From the NCBI GenBank assembly GCA_036506495.1, contig DASXRQ010000167.1, positions 1 through 41,803 of the forward strand: a stretch of DNA of 41,803 bases. The letters run 5' to 3'. How positions within the stretch are numbered: position 1 is the stretch's first letter; each line of letters opens with the position of its first letter. Under the pieces are notes generated by a model that was not told the origin of the DNA, searched no databases, and saw nothing but the letters and a program-made list of their open reading frames with translations. This stretch comes from DASXRC01 sp036506495. Its GTDB lineage: Bacteria; Actinomycetota; Actinomycetes; Mycobacteriales; Micromonosporaceae. Positions 8,599 to 15,686 of this stretch are shown here, in pieces. A program made the position numbers and the translations under genes.

Positions 8599-8793
8599 TT
8601 GACCTATCTGAGCGATGTGAACCTGCGCGCCATCCTCACGGTCCTTGTTGGCCGCGCGGGCGGCGAGGTCAACATCACCAACGAAGAGCTGTACGACGCG
8701 ATGATGCCGCGGAACGGCGGGCGCGAACGATTCCGGGTCCAGCAGACCGACACGGGTGTCCGCGTGTGGATCGAGGATGAGACCTCGGCCTGA
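8599..8793 (+). CDS. Small hypothetical protein with TTG start (64 aa)
   Basis: The frame becomes coding-like at TTG 8599, placed five bases after a strong GGAGGCGGG Shine-Dalgarno site; no closer ATG or GTG exists in frame. The 64-residue product starts (as Met) TYLSDVNLRAILTVLVGRAGGEVNITNEELYDAMM and ends with a beta-strand-rich tail, FRVQQTDTGVRVWIEDE. Small proteins of this look occur in actinomycete and phage genomes as unknowns. It follows the 90-residue gene by 22 bp in the same direction and is followed by the inverted repeats at 8807-8866. Confidence 0.6.
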   Translation: MTYLSDVNLRAILTVLVGRAGGEVNITNEELYDAMMPRNGGRERFRVQQTDTGVRVWIEDETSA

Positions 8794-8806
8794 GCCGGTG
8801 CTCCTT

Positions 8807-8866
8807 CCCAACTTCGCCGAAGTTGGGGTGTCCGGCGTCCGCAACACACCAACTTCGACGAAGGTG
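8807..8866. terminator. Two adjacent related hairpins between convergent genes
   Basis: The first is a perfect inverted repeat at 8807-8827 (CCCAACTTC, GCC, GAAGTTGGG). A second, imperfect copy of the same motif (CCAACTTCGACGAAGGTG) lies at 8847-8866. They sit between the small TTG-start gene and the ScyD-like relic on the opposite strand, where a bidirectional terminator is expected. There is no T-tract, as is usual in actinomycetes. Confidence 0.55.
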
Positions 8867-8891
8867 CGTGGGCTCGCGGCCGAGCGACTCC

Positions 8892-9484
8892 TCAGGGCGT
8901 CACGGTGACAATCGAACCGTTGCCGAAGACGTCGATCGTCGCGTACAGCTTCCCGCTGGCCCACTCGACGGCGGCCGGGACGGCACGTCGACGACCGGGC
9001 TGTGCCCCGCCGCCGCTGACGGTGGAGATGCGTCCACCGAACATCTCCGCGACGTAGGTCGTGCCGTCGGGGGCGACGGCGACGTTCGTCGCGCCGACGA
9101 AGCCGCCGGCGACCTTTGCGAGAGTTCCGGTCGAGAGATTGATCGAGTAGACCGCGCCGCGGGCGCCGAGGCTCGCGTCCTCCGGGCCGCCGGGCAGGCT
9201 GGACACGTAGATCAAGCCCGGGGCCGAGCTCGACATCCGTCGGCACCGGCTCGAAGTTGTACGCCTTTCCCATGGTGCACTCGGGCAGGTCGAAGGCGGC
9301 AGCCACGTCCGCGGTGATGACGAGGGGCGCCGGCGGCAGCACCGCTACCGTGCTGACGGCGCCGTTCGGTGCGACCCGGAGGACGTCGTTGCCGCCCGCG
9401 TCACCGACGATGCGTGATCCATCCGGCAGGATCGCGACGGAGTACGGGTGCGCGTCGATGATTCCCGGGTACGGCCTTTCGGGC
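8892..9484 (-). pseudogene. ScyD/ScyE-family beta-propeller protein, truncated and frameshifted
   Basis: The minus strand encodes family-typical segments in two frames. One frame gives YPGIIDAHPYSVAILPDG, AGGNDVLRVAPNGAVSTVAVLPPAP and NFEPVPTDVE. After a shift near 9225-9240 the other gives LIYVSSLPGGPEDASLGARGAVY and on to AAVEWASGKLYATIDVFGNGSIVTVTP. The shift needs one inserted (or two deleted) bases at a C/G run. A TAG interrupts the frame at about 9484 and the N-terminal third of the usual propeller is absent, replaced by the promoter region of the methyltransferase. Intact members are secreted NHL/SMP-30-like propellers of unclear function. The relic cannot make the whole protein. Confidence 0.75.
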
Positions 9485-9509
9485 TACGCGGGCGGCTCAC
9501 CGGTGCGCG

Positions 9510-9515
9510 TATGAT
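9510..9515 (+). promoter_or_regulatory. Likely -10 of a leaderless methyltransferase promoter
   Basis: TATGAT lies nine bases before the ATG at 9525, so transcription would begin at or next to the start codon. No Shine-Dalgarno site is present, which fits leaderless translation, common in actinobacteria. No clear -35. Confidence 0.45.
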
Positions 9516-9524
9516 CGCCTGTCC

Positions 9525-10592
9525 ATGGATGATCCGACCGAGGCGCTGTCCGACCGGCTCTTCCGCGATGCACTCGGCGCGCTCGAGCTGTTCACTGTCT
9601 ACCTCGGCGAGCGGCTGGGCTTCTACCGGACGCTGCGGGAGAACGGGCCCGCGACCTCGGCCGAGCTCGCCGCGCGCACCGGCACCGCCGAGCGGTACGC
9701 CCGTGAGTGGTTGGAGCACCACGCCGCGAGCGGACTGCTCACCGTCGATGACCCGGCCGCCGGGCCGCTGCAGCGCCGCTACCGCCTACCGATCGCCCAT
9801 GTCCCGGTGCTCGCTGACCATGACGACGTACGGTTCGCGGCGTACCGGGCCATCGACATCGCCCGCGCGGCGCGCCCGCTGCCCAACCTCGTCGACGCGT
9901 TCCGCACCGGCACCGCTCCCCCGCCGCTGCCATGGGAGCCCGAGGGGAGGGTCGCCGACAACCGCGCTGTCTACCTGACCTACCTCGGAAACGAGTGGCT
10001 GCCCGCGATCGCGGACATCGACCGGCGGCTGCGTGCCCAGCCGCCGGCGCGCGTGGCCGACGTGGCGTGCGGTATGGGCTGGTCGAGCATCGCCATAGCG
10101 TCGGCGTACCCACTGGTCACAGTGGACGGATTCGACCTCGACGCGGATGCGATCGCCGATGCTGGTCGCAACGCGGCGGCGCAGGGCGTGCCCGACCGGG
10201 TGTCGTTCTCGGTCGCCGACGCCGCAGCTCCCGGGCTGGCCGGCCGGTTCGACCTGGTGACGATTCTCGAGGGCTTTCACGACATGGCCCGCCCGGTCGA
10301 CGTGCTGCGCGCGGTGCGGACGATGCTCGCCGAGGGCGGGTCGGTTCTCATGATCGACGAGAACGTCGCGGACCACTTCACGGCGCCCGCACCCGACCTC
10401 GAGCGGTACCACTACGGCTGGAGCGTGGTGACGTGCCTGCCCGGCGCGATGGGCGATCCGCAAACGGCGGCCACCGGCGCGGTGATGCGCACCGCTACCC
10501 TCCGACGCTACGCCGAGCAGGCCGGGTTCCGGACCGTCGAGGTGCTGCCGATCGAGACGCCGACCTGGCGCTTCTACCGGCTGCATCCCTGA
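9525..10592 (+). CDS. Class I SAM-dependent methyltransferase with N-terminal winged-helix domain
   Basis: This 355-residue protein has the architecture of small-molecule methyltransferases. An N-terminal winged-helix/dimerisation region (about residues 12-95, with TSAELAARTGTAERYAREWLEHHAASGLL) precedes a Rossmann domain with motif I VADVACGMGWSSIAIA (about 178-193) and the acidic residue after strand 2 (GFDLD, about 202-206). Later motifs include DLVTILEGFHDMARP. It is convergent with the RibA-reductase fusion and may act on the same metabolite, but opposite orientation makes that a guess. Substrate could be O-, N- or C-nucleophile; the family gives no finer call. Confidence 0.85.
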   Translation: MDDPTEALSDRLFRDALGALELFTVYLGERLGFYRTLRENGPATSAELAARTGTAERYAREWLEHHAASGLLTVDDPAAGPLQRRYRLPIAHVPVLADHDDVRFAAYRAIDIARAARPLPNLVDAFRTGTAPPPLPWEPEGRVADNRAVYLTYLGNEWLPAIADIDRRLRAQPPARVADVACGMGWSSIAIASAYPLVTVDGFDLDADAIADAGRNAAAQGVPDRVSFSVADAAAPGLAGRFDLVTILEGFHDMARPVDVLRAVRTMLAEGGSVLMIDENVADHFTAPAPDLERYHYGWSVVTCLPGAMGDPQTAATGAVMRTATLRRYAEQAGFRTVEVLPIETPTWRFYRLHP

Positions 10593-10613
10593 CCGGGCCG
10601 TACCCGGCAACGG

Positions 10614-10635
10614 GTGCGGCAGCAGTCTGCCGCAC
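10614..10635. terminator. Bidirectional terminator hairpin between methyltransferase and ribA fusion
   Basis: Perfect 9-bp inverted repeat GTGCGGCAG / CTGCCGCAC around a CAGT loop, lying in the 42-bp gap between two convergent genes and touching the stop codon of the minus-strand gene. No U-tract on either side. Confidence 0.65.
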
Positions 10636-11987
10636 TACCGCGCCGGCTGGACGTCCCAGCTCAGCAGCACGTCCTCGTCGGTGAGGTGCACGCGTCGATT
10701 GGTCAACCGGATGCCGTCCGCGATCCGGCCGAGCCTCAGGTCTCCGACGGCCTCGATGCCGGCGCCGACAATCGTGGGCGAGACCGAGACGACCAGCCGG
10801 TCGACGAGGCGCGCGGTGAACAGCGACGTGATGACCGCCGCGCCGCCCTCGACCATCAGCGATCCGACGCCGCGGCTCCGAAGCTGCGCGAGCGCGGCCA
10901 CGATATCCACCCCGCCGGGGCCCGGCATGACGTCCTGCACGGCGACACCGGCCGCCCGCAGTTCGGCTCGCCGCCGTTCGTTGGCGTGCGCGGTGGTGAA
11001 GACCAACGTCGGCGCGTCGTCGGCGAAAACCTTGGCGGTCGCGGGGCTGCGAAGCTGGGAGTCCAGGACCACGCGCATCGGAGAGGCACCGGCAACGAGC
11101 CGCACGGTCAGCTGGGGATCATCCTGTCGCACGGTGCCGGCTCCGACGAGCACGGCGTCGCAGGCCGCGCGCAACGCGTGCGAGACCCTGCGCTCCGCTT
11201 CGCCGCTGATCCATTTCGAGTCACCGGTGCGGGTGGCTATCCGACCATCGAGCGTCTGTGCGTACTTGAGCAGGACGTACGGCCGGTCCTCGCGCGGCCG
11301 GATTTCACCGAGCAGGGACGAAACGTCGATCGGTTCGGCGACCTGTTCGGCGAACGCCACGCCGAACGGTGCCTCGTGCCCCAGCCGCTCGGCCTTGGTC
11401 CGCAGGTACATGGCGTTGCGGCCGTGTGCCGCTGTCGGCAGCGGCACCATGGATTCGATCCGTATGCCCGCGCGGCTCAGCCCCTCGGCCTTGCGCGGGT
11501 TGTTCGACAGCAGCCGGACCTCCCGCACCCCGATCGCGGAGAGCACGGCCGCGGCGTCCGAGTAGTCCCGGCCGTCGGCGGGCAGCCCCAGCCGGAGGTT
11601 GGCCTCCACGGTGTCCGCGCCGAGGTCCTGCTCCGCGTACGCCCGCAGCTTGTTCACGAGGCCGATGCCACGCCCCTCCTGCCCGATCAGGTAGAGCACG
11701 ATACCTCGGCCCTCCGCCGTGACCGCGCGCATCGCCGCGCGCAGCTGCACGCCGCAGTCGCAACGGAGGGAGCCCAGCGTGTCGCCCGTGAGGCACTCCG
11801 AGTGCACGCGGGCGAGCACCGAGCCGTTTCCGTCGAGATGTCCGCGGATCAGGGCGAGGTAGATGTCGCCCCGGCCGGTCTGGAACACCCTCGTGTGAAA
11901 CTCGCCGTAGGCTGTTGGGATCATCGCCGAGCACAGCTCGACTGGGGTGGGAACCGGCTCTACTGGTGGCACCGGAGGTAGGACCAT
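10635..11987 (-). CDS. GTP cyclohydrolase II fused to RibD-type pyrimidine reductase domain
   Basis: The 450-residue protein has two domains. Residues about 15-215 are GTP cyclohydrolase II: zinc ligands C65, C76 and C78 in CLTGDTLGSLRCDCG, the QEGRGIGL loop, and Y117 in KLRAYAEQ. Y117 aligns with E. coli RibA Tyr105, whose replacement by Met in a Streptomyces paralogue (SCO6655, from memory) gives a formylated product, so normal diaminopyrimidine formation is predicted here. Residues about 235-450 form a RibD C-terminal reductase (TLDGRIAT, GAGTVRQDDP, MVEGGAAVITSLF). The deaminase domain acting between these steps in riboflavin synthesis is absent. Neighbours suggest secondary metabolism rather than housekeeping riboflavin supply. 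Start could also be ATG 11924. Confidence 0.88.
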   Translation of the reverse strand: MVLPPVPPVEPVPTPVELCSAMIPTAYGEFHTRVFQTGRGDIYLALIRGHLDGNGSVLARVHSECLTGDTLGSLRCDCGVQLRAAMRAVTAEGRGIVLYLIGQEGRGIGLVNKLRAYAEQDLGADTVEANLRLGLPADGRDYSDAAAVLSAIGVREVRLLSNNPRKAEGLSRAGIRIESMVPLPTAAHGRNAMYLRTKAERLGHEAPFGVAFAEQVAEPIDVSSLLGEIRPREDRPYVLLKYAQTLDGRIATRTGDSKWISGEAERRVSHALRAACDAVLVGAGTVRQDDPQLTVRLVAGASPMRVVLDSQLRSPATAKVFADDAPTLVFTTAHANERRRAELRAAGVAVQDVMPGPGGVDIVAALAQLRSRGVGSLMVEGGAAVITSLFTARLVDRLVVSVSPTIVGAGIEAVGDLRLGRIADGIRLTNRRVHLTDEDVLLSWDVQPAR

Positions 11988-12048
11988 GACCCGGTACTAC
12001 CACAAATCGTCCGTCCCTCTGTGGCCAGCAGGCGAGAAAGTGGACGTT

Positions 12049-13044
12049 ATGGCACGTGCCGTGCAGTTCACGGAGCCCCGCCAGGTTCGGGTGGCCCCGG
12101 TCGTGCTGCCGACCCGACGACCGGGCCGTGACTTGGTGGTGCGCACGACGTACTCGGGCATCAGCGCCGGCACCGAGTTGCTCGCCTATCGCGGTGAGCT
12201 GGACAGCGCCACCGCGCTGGACGAGACGTTGTCCTCCCTGAGCGGCAGCTTCCGGTATCCGTTCTCCTTCGGGTACAGCTGCGTGGGTCGGGTCGAGATC
12301 GGCACCGCGGCGATTCCCGAGGGTTCAGCTGTGTTCGCGTTCCATCCCCACCAGGATCGGTTCGTGGTGGCCGAGGACGACGTGGTCGCGCTCGATGCGG
12401 GCACCGACCCCCGGTTGGCGACCCTGTTTCCACTCGTGGAGACCGCCTTGCAGCTCACGCTCGACGCCGGGCCCGTGGCCGAGGAGACGGTGGTGGTGGC
12501 GGGCCTCGGCCCGGTAGGGCTGTTGACCGCGATGATGTTGAACCGAGCGGGCGCGCACGTGCTGGCCTCCGAGCCCCGCCCCTGGCGGCGTGAGATAGCC
12601 GCGTCCCTGGGCGTGTCCGCGGTTGCGGTCGCCGACCTGCCCGCGCGGCTCGCGGACGAGACTGGAGGGCGCGGCGCGTCCATGCTCGTCGAGCTCTCCG
12701 GCGTACCCCAGGCGCTGGCCGAGGGGCTGTCGCTGCTCGCGCACGAGGGCACCGCCCTGGTCGGCTCGTGGTATGGCACCAAGCCGGTGCCGTTGCCACT
12801 GGGCGGGCACTTCCACCGCCGCCGACTGACCGTGCGCAGCAGCCAGGTCTCGACGATCTCGGTGGCGATGCAGGGGCGGTGGGACAAGAACAGGCGACGC
12901 CGGACCGCCGCCGGACTGCTCGACCGGCTGCCCCTGCGCGCCCTCGCGACGACGGAGTACGCCTTCGACGATGCACCGAACGCGTACGCTGCGCTGGACC
13001 GCGGAGATGAAGGGGTGCTGCACGCCGCACTGCGCTATGAATGA
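12049..13044 (+). CDS. Medium-chain dehydrogenase (BchC-like) lacking usual catalytic zinc ligands
   Basis: From ATG 12049 (behind GCGAGAAAG) the protein has 331 residues; ATG 11986 has a stronger GGAGG site and would add 21 residues, so the start is open. It has the MDR fold with the nucleotide-binding motif VVVAGLGPVGLLTAMM. The segment that normally reads GICGTD is SGISAGTE, and the GHE motif is GYSCVGR, so the usual Cys and His zinc ligands are missing, as in BchC-type enzymes (SGISTGTE). Oxidation or reduction of an alcohol or ketone on a pterin- or sugar-containing intermediate fits the neighbours but is inferred. The PTPS-like gene begins 3 bp after its stop, indicating an operon. Confidence 0.85.
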   Translation: MARAVQFTEPRQVRVAPVVLPTRRPGRDLVVRTTYSGISAGTELLAYRGELDSATALDETLSSLSGSFRYPFSFGYSCVGRVEIGTAAIPEGSAVFAFHPHQDRFVVAEDDVVALDAGTDPRLATLFPLVETALQLTLDAGPVAEETVVVAGLGPVGLLTAMMLNRAGAHVLASEPRPWRREIAASLGVSAVAVADLPARLADETGGRGASMLVELSGVPQALAEGLSLLAHEGTALVGSWYGTKPVPLPLGGHFHRRRLTVRSSQVSTISVAMQGRWDKNRRRRTAAGLLDRLPLRALATTEYAFDDAPNAYAALDRGDEGVLHAALRYE

Positions 13045-13047
13045 GCC

Positions 13048-13449
13048 GTGTACGAAACCGGGACGGCCATCGAGGTCCGCGCGTTCCACGTCATGCCCGG
13101 CCTGCCGCCGCCCGAGGGTGTACGGCATGCGCACGACTACCGTCTCGAGGTCGTGGCGTCCCGCGACGCCCTGGACGCACGCGGGATGGTGGTCGATCTC
13201 GAGGTGCTCGACCGGGCCCTGTCCGACCTCGCCAACCTCCTCCGCGACGCCGATCTCGACCGGGCGCTGGGTGACGACGCCGGATCCGAGTCGGTGACCG
13301 TCGAGGTGTTCGCCCGATGGGTACACGCCAGGCTGGCCGCGGCGCTGGGGCACCTGCCGGGCATCACGCTCGCCGTGCGGGTCTGGGAGTCGCCGGTGGC
13401 CTTCGGCGGTTACCGCGCTGCCTTGGATGGCCGGCCCAGCTCGGCGTAG
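13048..13449 (+). CDS. PTPS/QueD-family protein with altered active site
   Basis: The 133-residue protein (GTG start) keeps the 6-pyruvoyltetrahydropterin/6-carboxytetrahydropterin synthase frame: zinc ligands H14, H27 and H29 (VRHAHDYRLEV), GMVVDLEVLD, E86 and the terminal pterin-anchoring E114 in VRVWESP. The CxxxHGH motif of QueD reads ExxxHAH, so the catalytic Cys is Glu23. The usual DH pair after the central helix appears as LDR, losing the His by my alignment. A Cys-to-Glu change also defines PTPS-III enzymes, which release a different side-chain product. An altered reaction on a dihydroneopterin-like substrate is therefore more likely than queuosine or biopterin synthesis. Its last 40 bp overlap the convergent glycosyltransferase gene. 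Confidence 0.82.
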   Translation: MYETGTAIEVRAFHVMPGLPPPEGVRHAHDYRLEVVASRDALDARGMVVDLEVLDRALSDLANLLRDADLDRALGDDAGSESVTVEVFARWVHARLAAALGHLPGITLAVRVWESPVAFGGYRAALDGRPSSA

Positions 13450-14516
13450 GCGGCCAGGCACCGCTGGGCCGTCTTCTCCCAGGTGAAGCTGTCGAGCACC
13501 GCCGCCTGAGCGGCCCGTCCCATCGTCCGGGCGAGTCCCGGGTCGCGCAGCAGCCGGTCGATGCGGTCACGGAGCTCGTCGACATCACCGGGTGCGACGA
13601 GGAACCCGGTTTCACCGTCGCGCACGACCTCCGGCAGGCCGCCGGTCCGGCTCGCCACCACCGGTGTCCCGCTGGCCATGGCCTCCAGCACGGACAGACC
13701 CAGCAGCTCGGTGACGCCCACGCGGCGGCCGTAACAGGTGCGCTCGACCGTGGGGAGGACGAACACCGCCGCGTGGCGGTACAGCGTTGCCAGGTCGTCC
13801 TCCCCGACCGGCCCCGCGTACCGGACCTCTCGACCCACGGCCAGTCGGCGCAGCAGACGCGGGTAGTCCCGCTCCGGCGGCCGGGGATCATGCCCGGTCG
13901 AGCCCGCGATGGTCAACGTGGCGGCGTTCGGCAGGGCGCGAAGCAGCCGGTCGAGTCCCTTGTGCGGGGTTATCCGGCCGATGTAGAGCACGCCGTTGCG
14001 GGTGTGGGCCGCGTCCGGGTCTGGCCGGAATCGCGTCGGATCGGCACCGCCGTAGATCACCCGGGTCCGCTCCGGCGGCGCGTGCAGCTCATCGGCCGAG
14101 AACTGCGAGACCGTCAGGAACCGCTCCACCAGCGCGGGCAGCAGGTGGCCCCCGCCGCCGAGCCCGTGGTCGGTGGTGACGCGGTGCTGCCCGCACACTG
14201 CGGCCGCAATCGTCGCAAGCTGACTCGGCGCGCTGCGAAAATGGTGCGTATGCACGATGTCGGCGTCGCGCAGCGACCAGGCCAGCTGGGGCGCCACGGG
14301 ATGCACGGGGTGACCGCGCAGCAGCCCGAGCCGGCGGAGCACCCGGACGCGGAGGCCGTCGGTCTCGTACCAGTCCCCGGCGCGGGACCCGAACGTGACG
14401 AGCTCGCAGTCGACGTAACGCGCCAACGCCCGGGCCAACTCGACCGGGTAGCGCTCCCCTCCCCCGAGCAAGCCGCCCGCGCCGAACCGGGTCGGCACGA
14501 CGTGGATGACGCGCAC
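13410..14516 (-). CDS. GT4-family glycosyltransferase (GT-B)
   Basis: The 368-residue protein begins at GTG 14516 (VRVIHVVPTRFGAGGLLGGGERYPVELARAL), with a Gly-rich nucleotide-sugar loop at the N-terminus. The C-terminal half has LYIGRITPHKGLDRLLRAL and the retaining GT4 EX7E motif within GVTELLGLSVLEAMASGTPVV. No membrane segment is visible, so it is cytosolic or peripherally bound. Donor and acceptor are unknown; neighbouring pterin/pyrimidine enzymes and a second GT4 suggest decoration of the same metabolite. Its start region overlaps the divergent GT4 gene, leaving no separate promoter space, and its 3' end overlaps the convergent PTPS-like gene. Confidence 0.87.
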   Translation of the reverse strand: MRVIHVVPTRFGAGGLLGGGERYPVELARALARYVDCELVTFGSRAGDWYETDGLRVRVLRRLGLLRGHPVHPVAPQLAWSLRDADIVHTHHFRSAPSQLATIAAAVCGQHRVTTDHGLGGGGHLLPALVERFLTVSQFSADELHAPPERTRVIYGGADPTRFRPDPDAAHTRNGVLYIGRITPHKGLDRLLRALPNAATLTIAGSTGHDPRPPERDYPRLLRRLAVGREVRYAGPVGEDDLATLYRHAAVFVLPTVERTCYGRRVGVTELLGLSVLEAMASGTPVVASRTGGLPEVVRDGETGFLVAPGDVDELRDRIDRLLRDPGLARTMGRAAQAAVLDSFTWEKTAQRCLAAYAELGRPSKAAR

Positions 14517-15587
14517 CCGCTCAATGTCTCATTGTTGACGCTGGGTGACCCGGGAATCATGACCGGCGGGTACCTCTATCACCGGCGTGTCGCCGACCGC
14601 GCCCCCGCACATGGAGCGCGGGTCACGTTCCTCTCCTTTCCGCAGCGACCGTTCCCGCTGCCGGTGCTGGCCGGCCCAGCCGTGCTGCGGGCGGTCGCCC
14701 GCGCGCGACCCGACGTGCTCCTCCTCGACAGCATCGCGGCGGCGTTCCTCGGCCCGTGGCTGGGCCGCCGGCGCCTGCCGCCGCTCGCCGGGATGCTGCA
14801 CCAGCCGCCGGGCGGCATCGACCACGCCGGGGCTCGGCGCTGGGCGCAGTCGGTGCTGGACCGCTACGCGTATCGGCACGCCGCCCTGTTGCTGGCCGCC
14901 AGCGCCGACCTCGCCCAGACGATGCGCCGAGCCGGCGTACCCGATCACCTGCTGCGGGTGGTGCCGCCGGGTCGCGATCCCGCCGTGGCGCCGGTCCCGC
15001 CCGGCATCGATCTGCGCCAGGGCCGACGCGCGGCCGTGCTGTCGGTCGGCAACTGGGTGGCCCGGAAGGGACTGCTCGACCTCCTCGACGCGGTTGCCCT
15101 GCTGCCCAGCGACGCGGTGACCCTGCACCTCGTCGGGGACACCGACGCGGAGCCGACATACGGCGCCCGAGTACGGGCCCGGATCGCGGCTCCCGATCTC
15201 GCCGGCCGGGTGGTGGTGCACGGTCTGCGGTCCGCGGCGGAGGTCGCCGGCTTCTACCGGGCCGCGGACGTGTTCGCTCTGGCCAGCGTCCGGGAGCCCT
15301 ACGGCACCGTGTACGGCGAGGCGATGGCGGCCGGGCTGCCGGTCGTCGGCTGGGCGGCGGGCAACCTACCTAACCTCGCCCGGCACGGCGTGGAGGGGAT
15401 GGTCGTGCCGCTCGAAGACCGGTCGGCCCTGGCTGCGGCGCTGCGGTCGCTCGCCCTCGATGACCCGCTGCGCCACCGGATGGCGGCGGCCGCCGCGCAC
15501 CGGGCGGCGACCTTCCCGTCTTGGGACGACACCGCCGCGATGCTGTTCGCGGAGCTGCGGACGGTCGTGCACCAGGCACGGACTTGA
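14502..15587 (+). CDS. GT4-family glycosyltransferase
   Basis: From GTG 14502 the protein has 361 residues (VDDAHPLNVSLLTLGDPGIMTGGYLYHRRVADRAP). The conserved GDPxxxTGGYLYHRR start of this subfamily requires a start upstream of ATG 14559; TTG 14532 or 14535 is an alternative. Later segments are LSVGNWVARKGLLDLLDAV and the EX7E motif in REPYGTVYGEAMAAGLPVV. It is a retaining GT-B enzyme with unknown donor and acceptor. The chosen start overlaps the first codons of the divergent GT4 gene by 15 bp. No clear Shine-Dalgarno site is seen, so the start is the least certain part. Confidence 0.83.
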   Translation: MDDAHPLNVSLLTLGDPGIMTGGYLYHRRVADRAPAHGARVTFLSFPQRPFPLPVLAGPAVLRAVARARPDVLLLDSIAAAFLGPWLGRRRLPPLAGMLHQPPGGIDHAGARRWAQSVLDRYAYRHAALLLAASADLAQTMRRAGVPDHLLRVVPPGRDPAVAPVPPGIDLRQGRRAAVLSVGNWVARKGLLDLLDAVALLPSDAVTLHLVGDTDAEPTYGARVRARIAAPDLAGRVVVHGLRSAAEVAGFYRAADVFALASVREPYGTVYGEAMAAGLPVVGWAAGNLPNLARHGVEGMVVPLEDRSALAAALRSLALDDPLRHRMAAAAAHRAATFPSWDDTAAMLFAELRTVVHQART

Positions 15588-15686
15588 CCGCCTCCGGGCG
15601 GCGCGGATCGGCTCCAGCTTGGTACCATGCCGCAGCTCAGGCTTGCTCTCCTCCACGAACATCCGCGTTGATACGGAGGTCTTCCT

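Noticed and set aside
11988..12048. FMN riboswitch upstream of the ribA fusion
   Set aside because: The gap is only 61 bp and no conserved riboswitch core was recognised.
13317..14501. Long plus-strand reading frame upstream of the plus-strand GT4
   Set aside because: It lies antisense to the minus-strand GT4, which has clear family motifs; only the part from about 14502 resembles a glycosyltransferase.
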